From: Cybelea sp963824595
GTDB taxonomy: Bacteria; Vulcanimicrobiota; Vulcanimicrobiia; Vulcanimicrobiales; Vulcanimicrobiaceae
Direction of reading: 5' to 3'
NCBI GenBank assembly: GCA_963824595.1
Contig: CAWGPY010000005.1
Location: forward strand, 124,001-188,000
Length of the DNA stretch: 64,000 bases
The first letter of the stretch is position 1. The number at the start of each line of letters is the position of its first letter. Under the pieces are notes generated by a model, which was not told the origin of the DNA, ran no database searches, and worked only from the letters and a program-made list of their open reading frames with translations. The position numbers and the translations under genes were made by a program. This document shows positions 53,208 through 62,094 of the stretch, in pieces.

Positions 53208-54080
53208 ATGGGCGGAGTGCGCATACCTGCGCTAGTCGCCGGCGCGATCTTCGCGGCGCTCCTGTTGGCCGTATTCGCGGGGAACGCGCTCATCGCGTCG
53301 GGCGCGGTAAAGAATCCGGGCGCGTTCGAGACGCCCGCGAAGATCGTGTTCTTCACGCTCTTCGTCGCGTTCGGGTTCTCCCTCGTGCCGGTGATGGTGA
53401 AGCTGGTGGTCGGCTTTCAAGTCGCAATCGGCAACCGTAGCCTGGCGCCGGTCCGGGCCGCCGTCGATTATTCGTGGTGGATCGTCGCGGCATTCTGGGC
53501 GCTGATGGCGGCCGGCCTCGCCGTCGGCCTGCCCGCCGCGATCCGCGACGGGTTCTTCGCGGGGGAGTCGTCGCCGGCGCAGAGCGAGGCCGCGAAGGCG
53601 ATCGCGCGCATGCCGGCGGAGGGCACGCTGGTCGCAGCGCCGGGCATGCCGGCGAGCAGGATGCTCGCGCAATCGACCCTGCGCGTGCGGCGCGGCGCTG
53701 CTTCGCCGCTTTTCAGCGGTGCGAGGTACGGGGGTGCGGCGGTCTTCGACTACCGCGTGGGCGGCACCGCCACGACGTTCCGGCGATGCCGCTACTACTA
53801 CATCACCACGTCGCGAAAGCGCGGCGACCGCATCGACGAGATCAACGTAGGCATCTCGGCGGAGAAGCTCACCAAGGCCGGGCTCGCGGCCGCGGAGCGC
53901 CAAAACCGCACGCGCCTGCACGCCGACGGCTGGCGGTCGCGCGACGGACGCACTTGGGTGCGGGGCGACATGGTGCTCGACCTCCGCGTGACTCGGATAG
54001 ACGAGCCCGTCGCCGGGGAGAATCCGGCGCGGGCCGGTGAATGGATCGAATACGTCGAGTTGCACTCGCTGCGGTCGTAG
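53208..54080 (+). CDS. Membrane protein with a C-terminal soluble domain, unknown
   Basis: 290 residues. Three helices (IPALVAGAIFAALLLAVFAG; IVFFTLFVAFGFSLVPVMV; WWIVAAFWALMAAGLAVGL), then a soluble region from about 120 with an Arg-rich strand segment (VGGTATTFRRCRYYYITT). A GTG at 53217 is an alternative start. Not recognised. The 244-base gap before it (52964-53207) holds nothing I can support. Confidence 0.65.
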   Translation: MGGVRIPALVAGAIFAALLLAVFAGNALIASGAVKNPGAFETPAKIVFFTLFVAFGFSLVPVMVKLVVGFQVAIGNRSLAPVRAAVDYSWWIVAAFWALMAAGLAVGLPAAIRDGFFAGESSPAQSEAAKAIARMPAEGTLVAAPGMPASRMLAQSTLRVRRGAASPLFSGARYGGAAVFDYRVGGTATTFRRCRYYYITTSRKRGDRIDEINVGISAEKLTKAGLAAAERQNRTRLHADGWRSRDGRTWVRGDMVLDLRVTRIDEPVAGENPARAGEWIEYVELHSLRS

Positions 54081-54128
54081 ACGTCGCGTGTGCGCGCTCG
54101 CTTGCGCGGATTTGTACGGCTGAAAATT

Positions 54129-54147
54129 GTAAGTTGCGTCAACTTAC
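54129..54147. promoter_or_regulatory. Palindrome GTAAGTTG-CGT-CAACTTAC
   Basis: A perfect 8-3-8 inverted repeat lies at the edge of the window's most A+T-rich patch (54120-54180), upstream of the lipoprotein gene at 54267. Probably an operator beside a promoter (TTGAAA at 54149 with a loose AATAAA 17 bases on). Confidence 0.55.
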
Positions 54148-54233
54148 CTTGAAATAGTTGTATTAAGTCAAAATAAATCGATTGCGAACGCGCGCATTTA
54201 TGACGCCGGTCGCTAGACGCACGTATGCTTGCG

Positions 54234-54257
54234 CTCCTACTCTATGCGAGTAGGAGG
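54234..54257 (+). promoter_or_regulatory. Hairpin that sequesters the Shine-Dalgarno site
   Basis: CTCCTACTC (54234-54242) pairs perfectly with GAGTAGGAG (54248-54256) across a 5-base loop. The second arm contains the SD sequence AGGAGG (54252-54257), so the closed stem would hide the ribosome-binding site of the lipoprotein at 54267. This is the layout of an RNA thermometer or a protein-controlled translational switch. Confidence 0.6.
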
Positions 54258-54266
54258 TTTTCACAC

Positions 54267-54725
54267 ATGAGTTCTTCTCGGATCGTCGCCTCCGCAGCGC
54301 TCACAGCTCTCCTCTTGAGCGCGTGCGGCGGCCCGGGCAACGTCTCGAGGGGCCCGGGAGCAATGCCTCAAACGAACGCGGCAAAAACGGTGGGTTCGTT
54401 CGGAAACGGCGGACCGACTGCGGGCGTTCCACGCGACACGATACAGGCGAAGCTGTTCTGGCGCCCCGATCGGATGATGCTTCAAAAGGGCGTCAAGCAG
54501 CAGGCAAAGCTGTTCTACGAGGGGCCTCGCCGGCCGCTGCGCGTCGCCGACGACTGTACGGGCCGCGTCGACTTGGCTCACATCGGTTTCGCTCGAATCA
54601 AGAAGTATCGCATCAACATCTATCAGGTGCTCGCGTTGCGCGGCGGGCCGTTCCACTGCTCCGTCGTCGCGAAGGTGCGGGGCGAGCCGCTTCACGCGGC
54701 CCTAGCGATCGAGGTAGCGCAGTAG
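54267..54725 (+). CDS. Small lipoprotein under hairpin and operator control
   Basis: 152 residues, start fixed by AGGAGG nine bases upstream. Lipobox LLLSACGGPG; the mature part has two cysteines (DDCTGRVD, PFHCSVVAKV) and the segment IQAKLFWRPDRMMLQKGVKQQAKLFYEG, in which AKLFxxP/EG recurs. Reads like a Ig-like or strand-rich domain. Not recognised. Its upstream region carries a palindrome and an SD-blocking hairpin. Confidence 0.72.
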   Translation: MSSSRIVASAALTALLLSACGGPGNVSRGPGAMPQTNAAKTVGSFGNGGPTAGVPRDTIQAKLFWRPDRMMLQKGVKQQAKLFYEGPRRPLRVADDCTGRVDLAHIGFARIKKYRINIYQVLALRGGPFHCSVVAKVRGEPLHAALAIEVAQ

Positions 54726-54747
54726 TTCCGCGTAGAGGGAAGGGGAA

Positions 54748-54773
54748 GAAAGAGGGCCGCAAGGCCCTCTTTC
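54748..54773 (+). terminator. Hairpin terminator after the lipoprotein gene
   Basis: Eleven-base arms GAAAGAGGGCC (54748-54758) and GGCCCTCTTTC (54763-54773) with loop GCAA. The T-rich stretch is within the stem; it could act in both directions. Confidence 0.65.
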
Positions 54774-54790
54774 CTAATCGCAGAGCCATT

Positions 54791-55210
54791 ATGCGCCAAG
54801 TACGTATTTGGCTGGTCGCCGCATCTCTCGTCGCCGTGCCGGCTCTCATCGCGCGCCCGGCGAGCGCCGACGACAGCTTCTTCCGATCTCCGACCGGCAA
54901 CATCGGCTGCGTGTACGCGCCCGATCTCGGAACGCTTCGCTGCGACGTGCGAGACGGCGTCAAGCCGCTGCCGTCGATGCCGAAGAGCTGCGAATACGAT
55001 TGGGGCCAGGGATTCTGGCTGCACAAAACCGGTCAGGCGACGATCGTGTGCGCCGGCGACACCGCGCTCGGCGTGGGATCGGTGCTGCAATATGGGTCGT
55101 CCTGGTCGCGCGACGGTCTGTCGTGCGCGTCGTCGAGCAGCGGCTTTCGTTGCAAGAACCCCTCGGGCCACGGATTTTTCATCTCGCGGGGCGAGGCATA
55201 CCGCTTCTAG
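54791..55210 (+). CDS. Exported DUF6636-like small protein
   Basis: 139 residues. Signal peptide (IWLVAASLVAVPALIARPASA), then FFRSPTGNIGCVY, TLRCDV, CAGDTALGVGSVLQYGSSW, GLSCASSSSGFRCKNPSGHGF and a final RGEAYRF. This series of paired cysteines and GxxCxS/GHGF is the DUF6636 pattern. Two or three disulfides are expected; function unknown. The 194-base gap that follows (55211-55404) holds no gene I can support. Confidence 0.75.
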   Translation: MRQVRIWLVAASLVAVPALIARPASADDSFFRSPTGNIGCVYAPDLGTLRCDVRDGVKPLPSMPKSCEYDWGQGFWLHKTGQATIVCAGDTALGVGSVLQYGSSWSRDGLSCASSSSGFRCKNPSGHGFFISRGEAYRF

Positions 55211-55404
55211 CTGCCGATCGTCGACCGGTGCGTTCGACGGCGGCTCGTCGACGAAGTACGACGCGGGATACTTTGCGCCGAACGGCGTGTCTCCGATCTC
55301 GTTCACGACCGCGGTGACCCGTTGGATGCTGGCACCGCTCCTTCGGCGTCCCAAAAAACTCCGGCCTGGAACCGGAGCGAAGTTTCGCTCGAGGCGGCGC
55401 TATG

Positions 55405-55860
55405 TCAGTTCGTTAGATTCTCGACGCCGCGTTTGACCTCTTCGAGGAACTCTCGAGCCGTCGACGCCGCCAGCCGATGACCGATCGCCGCGTCGAAACT
55501 CTCGCCCGCGGCGCCCAGCGGCGGCTCGTACACGCCCTCGAGTTCGACGTGACTGAGATTGGGGTTCTCGTGACCCCATACGACCAGCGTTCCCCAGAAT
55601 TTGGGGAAGGCGACGTTTCCCTCGGGGGTCCACGTTACGCGAATGAGGACGGTCAGATCGAGATCGTCGCGATCGTGCCATGCCTCCACTCGGACTTCGC
55701 GATCCACGCACAGGCCGCGCGCTTGTCCGGTGACCGGCACCCGCAAGCGGAGGCGGGCGACCCCGTCGGAAGCGCGCCGCGAGGCAAGGTAGGACTCGAG
55801 CCTCGCTTCCGTTTCCGAAAGCGAGCCTCGAACCGACGTACGCTCGCATAGAGGGGTCAT
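55405..55860 (-). CDS. SRPBCC-like protein, paralogue of 58938-59414
   Basis: 151 residues from the ATG at 55860. It shares with 58938-59414 the C-terminal pattern P-x-F-x-G-x-L-x-V ... LELxGxYxPPxGxxGxxFDxxxGxRxAxxxAR, here GVYEPPLGAAGESFDAAIGHR. The strand order and final helix fit the SRPBCC/CoxG-like ligand-binding fold (inference). One cysteine in ARGLCVDREV. Confidence 0.6.
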   Translation of the reverse strand: MTPLCERTSVRGSLSETEARLESYLASRRASDGVARLRLRVPVTGQARGLCVDREVRVEAWHDRDDLDLTVLIRVTWTPEGNVAFPKFWGTLVVWGHENPNLSHVELEGVYEPPLGAAGESFDAAIGHRLAASTAREFLEEVKRGVENLTN

Positions 55861-55926
55861 GGCCGAGACTCTACCCGACGGATATGAACTTGATGCGAAG
55901 CGGCGTTCTTCAGTTTTTCGCACCCC

Positions 55927-55943
55927 GCCGCTAGCCTAGCGGC
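55927..55943. promoter_or_regulatory. Palindrome GCCGCTAG-C-CTAGCGGC
   Basis: A perfect 8-1-8 inverted repeat, 67 bases upstream of the SRPBCC-like gene and in the gap after the receiver gene. It could be an operator or a terminator-like stem; no U run follows. Confidence 0.4.
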
Positions 55944-56034
55944 ATGGAGGTCGCCTTGCATCCGACGTGCTCGGGCACTGGGACACCACGCCGGGCTTGA
56001 ACTTCAGCCGATCCGCGATACGCTCTTCGAGCCG

Positions 56035-56403
56035 TCAGCCCGCTAGCGCGCGCTCGACCGTTCGCAGGAACTCGGCGGGCTCGCACGGTTTCGGAATCGC
56101 GAGGGGTATGGCGTACATCGCCATGAAGTCGCGAAGCGCGGGCGTTACCTCCATGGCCGTGTAGAGGGCGACCTTCATCGCCCGGGTCTCGGAGTTGGCG
56201 CGGAGCGCTCGCACGAGCTCGGGGCCGCTGCGCGCCGGCATCGACAAATCCAGCAGCACGAGGTCCGGGGCGTGAGCCGTCGCCAGCGACAAGCCGGCAT
56301 CCCCGTCGCTCGCCTCGAGCACGCGATGACCCGCGTGCGTCAGCAGCGTCTTGGCCAGCAGCCGATTTTCGGGAGAGTCGTCGACGACGAGAACCGTCGC
56401 CAT
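56035..56403 (-). CDS. Single-domain response regulator (receiver only)
   Basis: 122 residues. Receiver motifs: VLVVDDSPENR, phospho-acceptor Asp in LVLLDLSMP, Thr in ALYTAMEV and Lys in IPKPCEP. No output domain. It starts one base after the stop of the neighbouring receiver gene and is third in a kinase-receiver-receiver operon. Confidence 0.87.
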   Translation of the reverse strand: MATVLVVDDSPENRLLAKTLLTHAGHRVLEASDGDAGLSLATAHAPDLVLLDLSMPARSGPELVRALRANSETRAMKVALYTAMEVTPALRDFMAMYAIPLAIPKPCEPAEFLRTVERALAG

Positions 56404-56404
56404 C

Positions 56405-56773
56405 TCAGGCCGGGGGCTGAAGAAGCGCTTGGATTTGGGATACGAATGTGGTCGGGTCGATCGGCTTGGTGATGTATCCGTCGAAACCCGCGTCGCGAGC
56501 ACGCGCGCTGTCGGCGGGCATTGCGAGTGCGGTCACTGCGACGAGCGGCGTCTTCGACAGCGCGGGCTCGGCCTTGAAACGGCGCGCGAACTCGTAGCCG
56601 TCGATGCCGGGCATCAGCAAATCGGCGAGCACGATGGCGAAGGCGCCGGTCTTCGCCGCTTCGAGCCCGGCGGTGCCGTCGGAGCGTCCTTCGGGTTCGT
56701 GCCCAAACGCGCGCAGCAAGTAGAGCATGAGATCCAGATTGACCGGATTGTCGTCCACGACCAGCACTCGCAC
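56405..56773 (-). CDS. Single-domain response regulator (receiver only)
   Basis: 122 residues: VLVVDDNPVNLDLM, Asp in IVLADLLMPGIDGYEF, Thr in AVTALAMP and Lys in GYITKPIDP. This is the receiver type found at the end of hybrid kinases; here it is a separate protein seven bases after the kinase gene. It probably receives phosphate from that kinase. Confidence 0.87.
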   Translation of the reverse strand: MRVLVVDDNPVNLDLMLYLLRAFGHEPEGRSDGTAGLEAAKTGAFAIVLADLLMPGIDGYEFARRFKAEPALSKTPLVAVTALAMPADSARARDAGFDGYITKPIDPTTFVSQIQALLQPPA

Positions 56774-56780
56774 GCCGGAG

Positions 56781-57905
<1,125 letters not shown>

Positions 57906-57939
57906 TCCTTCTTTCAACTCAAAACGACTTCGCGCAGCT

Positions 57940-57986
57940 GCGGATAAACCCGTCCCGTAGGGTTGCGGCCGCCTCGTCGCGGATAA
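57940..57986. promoter_or_regulatory. GCGGATAA direct repeat between divergent signalling genes
   Basis: Two GCGGATAA copies (57940-57947 and 57979-57986) lie 39 bases apart in the gap between the PAS kinase and the mini-DHp gene. They may be regulator sites. Confidence 0.3.
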
Positions 57987-57989
57987 GCC

Positions 57990-58175
57990 GTGGTGCGGCC
58001 GGCCGACCAGTCGCGACACGAACTGGATAACCTGTTAGCGATCGCCCTCGCCAATGTGGAGGGCATGATCGACGGTATCGTCGCGCCGACCGCGCCGCGC
58101 TTGGAGTCCGTCGCCGAGGCCCTTCGAAAGGCTTGCCAGCTTATTAAGCAGGCGAGCGGAGGCGACGTCCGCTAG
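57990..58175 (+). CDS. 61-residue protein resembling a lone histidine-kinase DHp helix
   Basis: Starts at GTG (GGATA six bases upstream). The sequence SRHELDNLLAIALANVEGMI looks like the H box of kinases that use H-E/D-x-x-N-L-L, with His near residue 10. It is followed by a second helix (RLESVAEALRKACQLIKQA). No ATPase domain follows; the stop is one base before the OmpR regulator, so coupled translation is likely. It could be a phosphotransfer or docking partner for that regulator. Small size limits certainty. Confidence 0.55.
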   Translation: MVRPADQSRHELDNLLAIALANVEGMIDGIVAPTAPRLESVAEALRKACQLIKQASGGDVR

Positions 58176-58176
58176 C

Positions 58177-58875
58177 GTGTCCAAGCGCGTGCTGCTCGTC
58201 GACGACGAGCCCGAGATCGCCGGGGTACTCCGCGCCTATATCGAGCGCGAGGGTCTCGCGGTGGAGACGGCCGGAACCGTGGCGGAAGCGCTCGCGTCCT
58301 TGAACCGCGCGCCGCCCGACATCCTCGTCCTCGACGTGAGCCTGCCCGACGGCAGCGGCCTCGACATCCTTCGCGTCGCGTCCGAACAGGGCAGGAGGAT
58401 ACCGACGCTCATGCTGACCGCGCGATCGGAGGAGGCGGATCGAGTGGTGGGGCTCGAGCTCGGGGCCGACGACTACGTCAGCAAGCCGTTCTCGCCGCGC
58501 GAGGTGGTCGCGCGCGTTCGCTCGATCCTTCGCCGCGTCGGCGATGCCTCGCCGGTTCCGACCGGCAAGGCACCGCGAAAGACGCGAATCCGAGGTCTCG
58601 AAATAGACTACGACTTTCACGAAGTGCGGGTGGACGGCCGTGCGACGCCGCTGACGGCGACGGAGTTCAAAATTCTCACCGTCCTGGCGGAGAACCCGGG
58701 CGAAGTTTTTTCGCGGGCGCACCTTCTGGATATGCTCGGTGACGACGGCGAAGTCTACGAACGGACGCTCGACCGGCACATCAACAACCTGCGCAAGAAG
58801 ATCGAGGCGAATCCTCGCGACCCGGTCTACGTCGTGACCGTCTACGGCGTCGGCTACAAGATGCGGCGGGACTAA
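58177..58875 (+). CDS. OmpR/PhoB-family response regulator
   Basis: 232 residues from a GTG. Receiver: LLVDDEPE, Asp in ILVLDVSLPDGSG, Thr in MLTARSEE and Lys in VSKPFSPRE. Winged helix from about 135 with ATPLTATEFKILTVL and TLDRHINNLRKKIE. The only kinase-like partner beside it is the 61-residue DHp-like protein; the divergent PAS kinase is the other candidate. Confidence 0.92.
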   Translation: MSKRVLLVDDEPEIAGVLRAYIEREGLAVETAGTVAEALASLNRAPPDILVLDVSLPDGSGLDILRVASEQGRRIPTLMLTARSEEADRVVGLELGADDYVSKPFSPREVVARVRSILRRVGDASPVPTGKAPRKTRIRGLEIDYDFHEVRVDGRATPLTATEFKILTVLAENPGEVFSRAHLLDMLGDDGEVYERTLDRHINNLRKKIEANPRDPVYVVTVYGVGYKMRRD

Positions 58876-58937
58876 TTGTGAAGCACTAGAGAAGGCGCGT
58901 TCGATAGTTCTTCCCAAAGCGCCGTTAGGATGGCAGC

Positions 58938-59414
58938 ATGTCACAGTTATTGGAGCGTCTCGTGGTGCAATGCCCGTATCATCTCGCCCAGCGGTATCTC
59001 GCCGACGACGTCGGCGCGCTCGCTGCATCGAAGGAAGAGAGCCACGTAACCTTAACCGTCTCCGTGCCCGGCCTCGAGCTCGTCAAAAACGTGCTCGTGC
59101 GGTTCGAAGCGGGCGTCGATCCCATGCACTTCGATCAACCGTGGCAGGTTCATTGGCGGCCCCAGGCGGGCCCGTACCCCGAGTTCGACGGTCAGCTGAC
59201 CGTGCGGGCGGACGAGAACTACGAGTCGGCGCTGCTCGAGCTCACCGGTTCGTACCGGCCTCCGGCCGGCGTGCTGGGGTCTGCGTTCGATTGGGTTGCC
59301 GGATCGCGCATCGCCAGCGCGAGCGCCAGGGCGCTGCTCGCGTCCATCGCGGAGAAGATGGAGGCGCGCTACCAGGCCGACGAGCGTTCCAAGCGCAGGT
59401 CCACCGTCCTTTGA
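58938..59414 (+). CDS. SRPBCC-like protein heading the ba3 oxidase operon
   Basis: 158 residues, no signal peptide. Strand-rich middle (VTLTVSVPGLELVKNVLVRF, PEFDGQLTVRADENYESALL) and a long final helix (SARALLASIAEKMEARY) suit an SRPBCC/CoxG-like fold. ELTGSYRPPAGVLGSAFD is shared with its paralogue at 55405. The stop overlaps the start of the subunit IIa gene as TTGA, so it is part of the oxidase operon. A role in assembly or lipid/quinone handling is inferred only. Confidence 0.65.
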   Translation: MSQLLERLVVQCPYHLAQRYLADDVGALAASKEESHVTLTVSVPGLELVKNVLVRFEAGVDPMHFDQPWQVHWRPQAGPYPEFDGQLTVRADENYESALLELTGSYRPPAGVLGSAFDWVAGSRIASASARALLASIAEKMEARYQADERSKRRSTVL

Positions 59415-59524
59415 AGATCGACGAGCCGCCGCTTATCGGGACGCTTCGATTCGTCGCCGTGATGGGGGTAACGTTCCTGCTCCTCTGGCTCGGCATGTAC
59501 GCACTCATGAGAGGACGCTGGTAG
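59411..59524 (+). CDS. cbaD: ba3-type cytochrome c oxidase subunit IIa
   Basis: A 37-residue protein starting at a TTG that overlaps the previous stop by four bases. One membrane helix (FVAVMGVTFLLLWLGMYAL) is followed by MRGRW. Size, single helix and position directly before subunit II agree with the 34-residue subunit IIa of Thermus ba3 oxidase, whose helix also contains FWLGVYA. Confidence 0.7.
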   Translation: MKIDEPPLIGTLRFVAVMGVTFLLLWLGMYALMRGRW

Positions 59525-59992
59525 GTGCATATCCATCGGTACGAGCGGTGGTGGATGACGTTTGGCGTCAGCATGCTCGTCTTCTTCCTGCTCCTGATCG
59601 GCTTTGCGGCCTTCGCCGACAACATCAACCCGCCGTCGGGCATGCAGCAGATCGATCCCACGAAGATCGCCGCGACGCCTCCGTTCGACAAGCCGGGCCT
59701 GCGCAGACTTTCCGACGGTTCGTATGAAGCGTATTACGTGGCCCAGGTCTTTTCGTTCACGCCGCGATCGCTGACCGTCCCCCTCGGCAGCAAGGTCACG
59801 TTCTACGTTACCAGCGCCGACGTCGTCCACGGATTCTTCATCCCGGATACCGACATCAACATGATGGCGATTCCGGGTTGGGTGAACTCGCAGCAACATA
59901 CCTTTTCGCATCCGGGCAATTATCTGCTGATCTGCCACGAGTATTGCGGGATCGACCATCAAGATATGTTCGCCAAGATCGAGGTGAAGTAA
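59525..59992 (+). CDS. cbaB: ba3-type cytochrome c oxidase subunit II (CuA)
   Basis: 155 residues from a GTG immediately after the subunit IIa stop. One N-terminal helix (FGVSMLVFFLLLIGFAAFA), then a cupredoxin domain. The binuclear CuA ligands are all present: His in DVVHGFF, and Cys/Cys/His/Met in ICHEYCGIDHQDMF. The protein accepts electrons from cytochrome c or a copper protein and passes them to subunit I. Confidence 0.92.
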   Translation: MHIHRYERWWMTFGVSMLVFFLLLIGFAAFADNINPPSGMQQIDPTKIAATPPFDKPGLRRLSDGSYEAYYVAQVFSFTPRSLTVPLGSKVTFYVTSADVVHGFFIPDTDINMMAIPGWVNSQQHTFSHPGNYLLICHEYCGIDHQDMFAKIEVK

Positions 59993-59994
59993 CG

Positions 59995-61623
59995 ATGCCG
60001 ACGGATCAAGTGCGGCGCGAGAATCGCCTCGTGATCGCACACGTCTACACGGCGACTGCGGCGATCGCGCTGGGAGCCGTCTTCGGGGTGTTTCAGGGCT
60101 TCGCGCGGACCGGCGCCTTCGGAGCACCGGCCTGGTTCGACTACTACCGCATACTAACGATGCACGGCGTGCTGATGGCGCTCGTATTTACGACGTTCTT
60201 CATCACGGGCTTCTCGCTCTTCGTCACCTATCGCTCGATCCCGCGAGAGCGAAAGCTCGTCGCGGGATGGTTCGGCTGGTCGCTGATGCTGCTGGGAACG
60301 GCGATGGCGGCGGTCACGATCCTGCGCGGCGACGCGACGGTGCTGTACACGTTCTACGCGCCCCTCAAGGCAAGCCCGTGGTTCTACATCGGTGCGACGC
60401 TGCTCGTTCTCGGCACCTGGGTCGTCGCGTTCGAGATTTTCGAGAACGTCAACTTTTTCCGAGCGCGCCAACCCGGGAGCCCGGTTCCTCTGGTGGTCTT
60501 TTGCGCGGCCGCCACGTTCGTGATGTGGATCGTGGCTACGCTTGGAGTCGTGGCCGAGATGGGGCTGCTGATTCCGTGGGCCTTCGGCTGGACTCCCGGA
60601 ATCAACGTGATGCTGACGCGAATTTTCTTCTGGTATTTCGGTCACCCATTGGTCTACTTTTGGATAATGGGCGCGTACGTCATTTGGTATAACGTCATTC
60701 CCACCCGATACGGCGGCAACGTGTTCAGCGACGGGCTGACTCGGTTGACGTTCGTGATGCTCATTCTGCTCTCGACGCCCGTCGGGATCCACCACCAGTT
60801 CATGGAGCCCGGGATCTCGCCGGTCTGGAAGATGCTCCACACGGTAAACACCTACGGGGTGGCGATTCCGTCGTTCATCACGGCGTTTGCGATCTTTGCC
60901 TCGTTCGAGCTCGCGGCGATTCGAAAAGGCCGGCGCGGCTTCATCGCGACGGTCGCGAGCCTGCCGTGGAACGATCCGCCCTTCAGCGGCGCGGCGTTGG
61001 GCATGCTGCTGTTCATCGCCGGCGGTTTCGGCGGTCTCGTCAACGCGTCGTACAGCATGGACACGGTGGTGCACAACACCATTTGGATCGTCGGGCATTT
61101 CCACGTGACGGTCGGCGGGCCGGTCGCGCTCACGTTTCTCGGGGCCGCCTATTGGCTGATACCGCGAATAACCGGTCGCGCGCTGTGGAAGCCCGAGCTC
61201 GCGCTCTTTCAGACCAGATTGTGGTTCTTCGGCATGCTGTTCATGTCGTTCTCGATGCATTTTGCCGGTTTGATGGGGGCGCCGCGCCGCACCGCCGAGG
61301 TCGGCTACCTGGGTGCGGCGACGGCAAACGCATGGCAGCCGCTGATGCTGCTTGCAGCCGCCGGAGGGTTCTTTCTGTTCGTGAGCATCCTCGCGTTCGT
61401 GGCCGTCGCGATCGGCACGCTCGTGCAGAACGCCAAGACCGAATCGATGGAGGCTGCGTTTGCGACCCCGGCAGAGGGGTCGGGCCCGACGCCGGCACCC
61501 TTGCAACATATCTACCGATGGGGCATCGCCGCGCTCGTCCTCGCGGTGCTCGCGTACGCGGGGCCTTTGGGCGAGCTGCTGAGGCACCCCGGGTATCTCG
61601 CCCCGGGAATGCGTACGTGGTGA
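59995..61623 (+). CDS. cbaA: ba3-type cytochrome c oxidase subunit I
   Basis: 542 residues, about thirteen helices. MHGVLMALVF has a low-spin haem ligand; FGHPLVYFWIMGAY carries the CuB-His cross-linked to Tyr; STPVGIHHQF holds the other two CuB His; and VGHFHVTVGG binds both haems. No Glu for a D-channel is seen, as expected for B-family oxidases. The enzyme reduces O2 to water and pumps protons. No subunit III, haem A synthase or assembly gene is in the window. Confidence 0.93.
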   Translation: MPTDQVRRENRLVIAHVYTATAAIALGAVFGVFQGFARTGAFGAPAWFDYYRILTMHGVLMALVFTTFFITGFSLFVTYRSIPRERKLVAGWFGWSLMLLGTAMAAVTILRGDATVLYTFYAPLKASPWFYIGATLLVLGTWVVAFEIFENVNFFRARQPGSPVPLVVFCAAATFVMWIVATLGVVAEMGLLIPWAFGWTPGINVMLTRIFFWYFGHPLVYFWIMGAYVIWYNVIPTRYGGNVFSDGLTRLTFVMLILLSTPVGIHHQFMEPGISPVWKMLHTVNTYGVAIPSFITAFAIFASFELAAIRKGRRGFIATVASLPWNDPPFSGAALGMLLFIAGGFGGLVNASYSMDTVVHNTIWIVGHFHVTVGGPVALTFLGAAYWLIPRITGRALWKPELALFQTRLWFFGMLFMSFSMHFAGLMGAPRRTAEVGYLGAATANAWQPLMLLAAAGGFFLFVSILAFVAVAIGTLVQNAKTESMEAAFATPAEGSGPTPAPLQHIYRWGIAALVLAVLAYAGPLGELLRHPGYLAPGMRTW

Positions 61624-61638
61624 GCGGAGAGCAGCGCT

Positions 61639-62094
61639 CTAGGCGCCAGCTCGCACGCGCTCGCGCGCGCGCACGACGATCACCGGCACTGCGGCCTCGC
61701 GAAGCACCGTCTCCGCGACGCTTCCCATGAAGAGGCGCTTGAGCCCGCCGCGCCCATGGGTTCCCATGACGATCGCGTCTGCTCCGAAGCGCTCGGCGAA
61801 CCTGACGACCTCGAAAGCGGCAACGCCGTCGTACGTTTGTGGGGTTGCGACGAGGCCGGATTGGCGAGCGCGCTCGGCGGCCTTCTCGACGAGCGCCTTT
61901 GCTTCGCGCTCCATGTCCGCGATCGCAAGCTCCATCGCCGGGCTCGGCGGGGCGGTTCCGGCGACCATGATCGGGTCGACGACCGAGCAGATGCCGAGCT
62001 CGGCGCTTTCGGCTCGTGCCAGGTTCAGGGCGACCTCGAAGGCCTGGTCGGAGCACGTGGACCCGTCGAGGGCCACGGCAATCTTCTTGAACAT
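61639..62094 (-). CDS. Universal stress protein (UspA family)
   Basis: 151 residues. IAVALDGSTCSDQAF at the start and the ATP-binding GTHGRGGLKRLFMGSVAETV (Gx2Gx9GS) identify an ATP-binding UspA protein. It converges on the oxidase operon, ending 15 bases after it. Such proteins often accompany respiratory and redox regulation. Confidence 0.92.
   Translation of the reverse strand: MFKKIAVALDGSTCSDQAFEVALNLARAESAELGICSVVDPIMVAGTAPPSPAMELAIADMEREAKALVEKAAERARQSGLVATPQTYDGVAAFEVVRFAERFGADAIVMGTHGRGGLKRLFMGSVAETVLREAAVPVIVVRARERVRAGA

Noticed and set aside
55215..55354. Minus-strand peptide VNEIGDTPFGAKYPASYFVDEPPSNAP
   Set aside because: It looks protein-like and has G/C-rich third positions, but the frame runs on into the antisense of the DUF6636-like gene without a stop, and no start signal or family was recognised; a remnant is possible.
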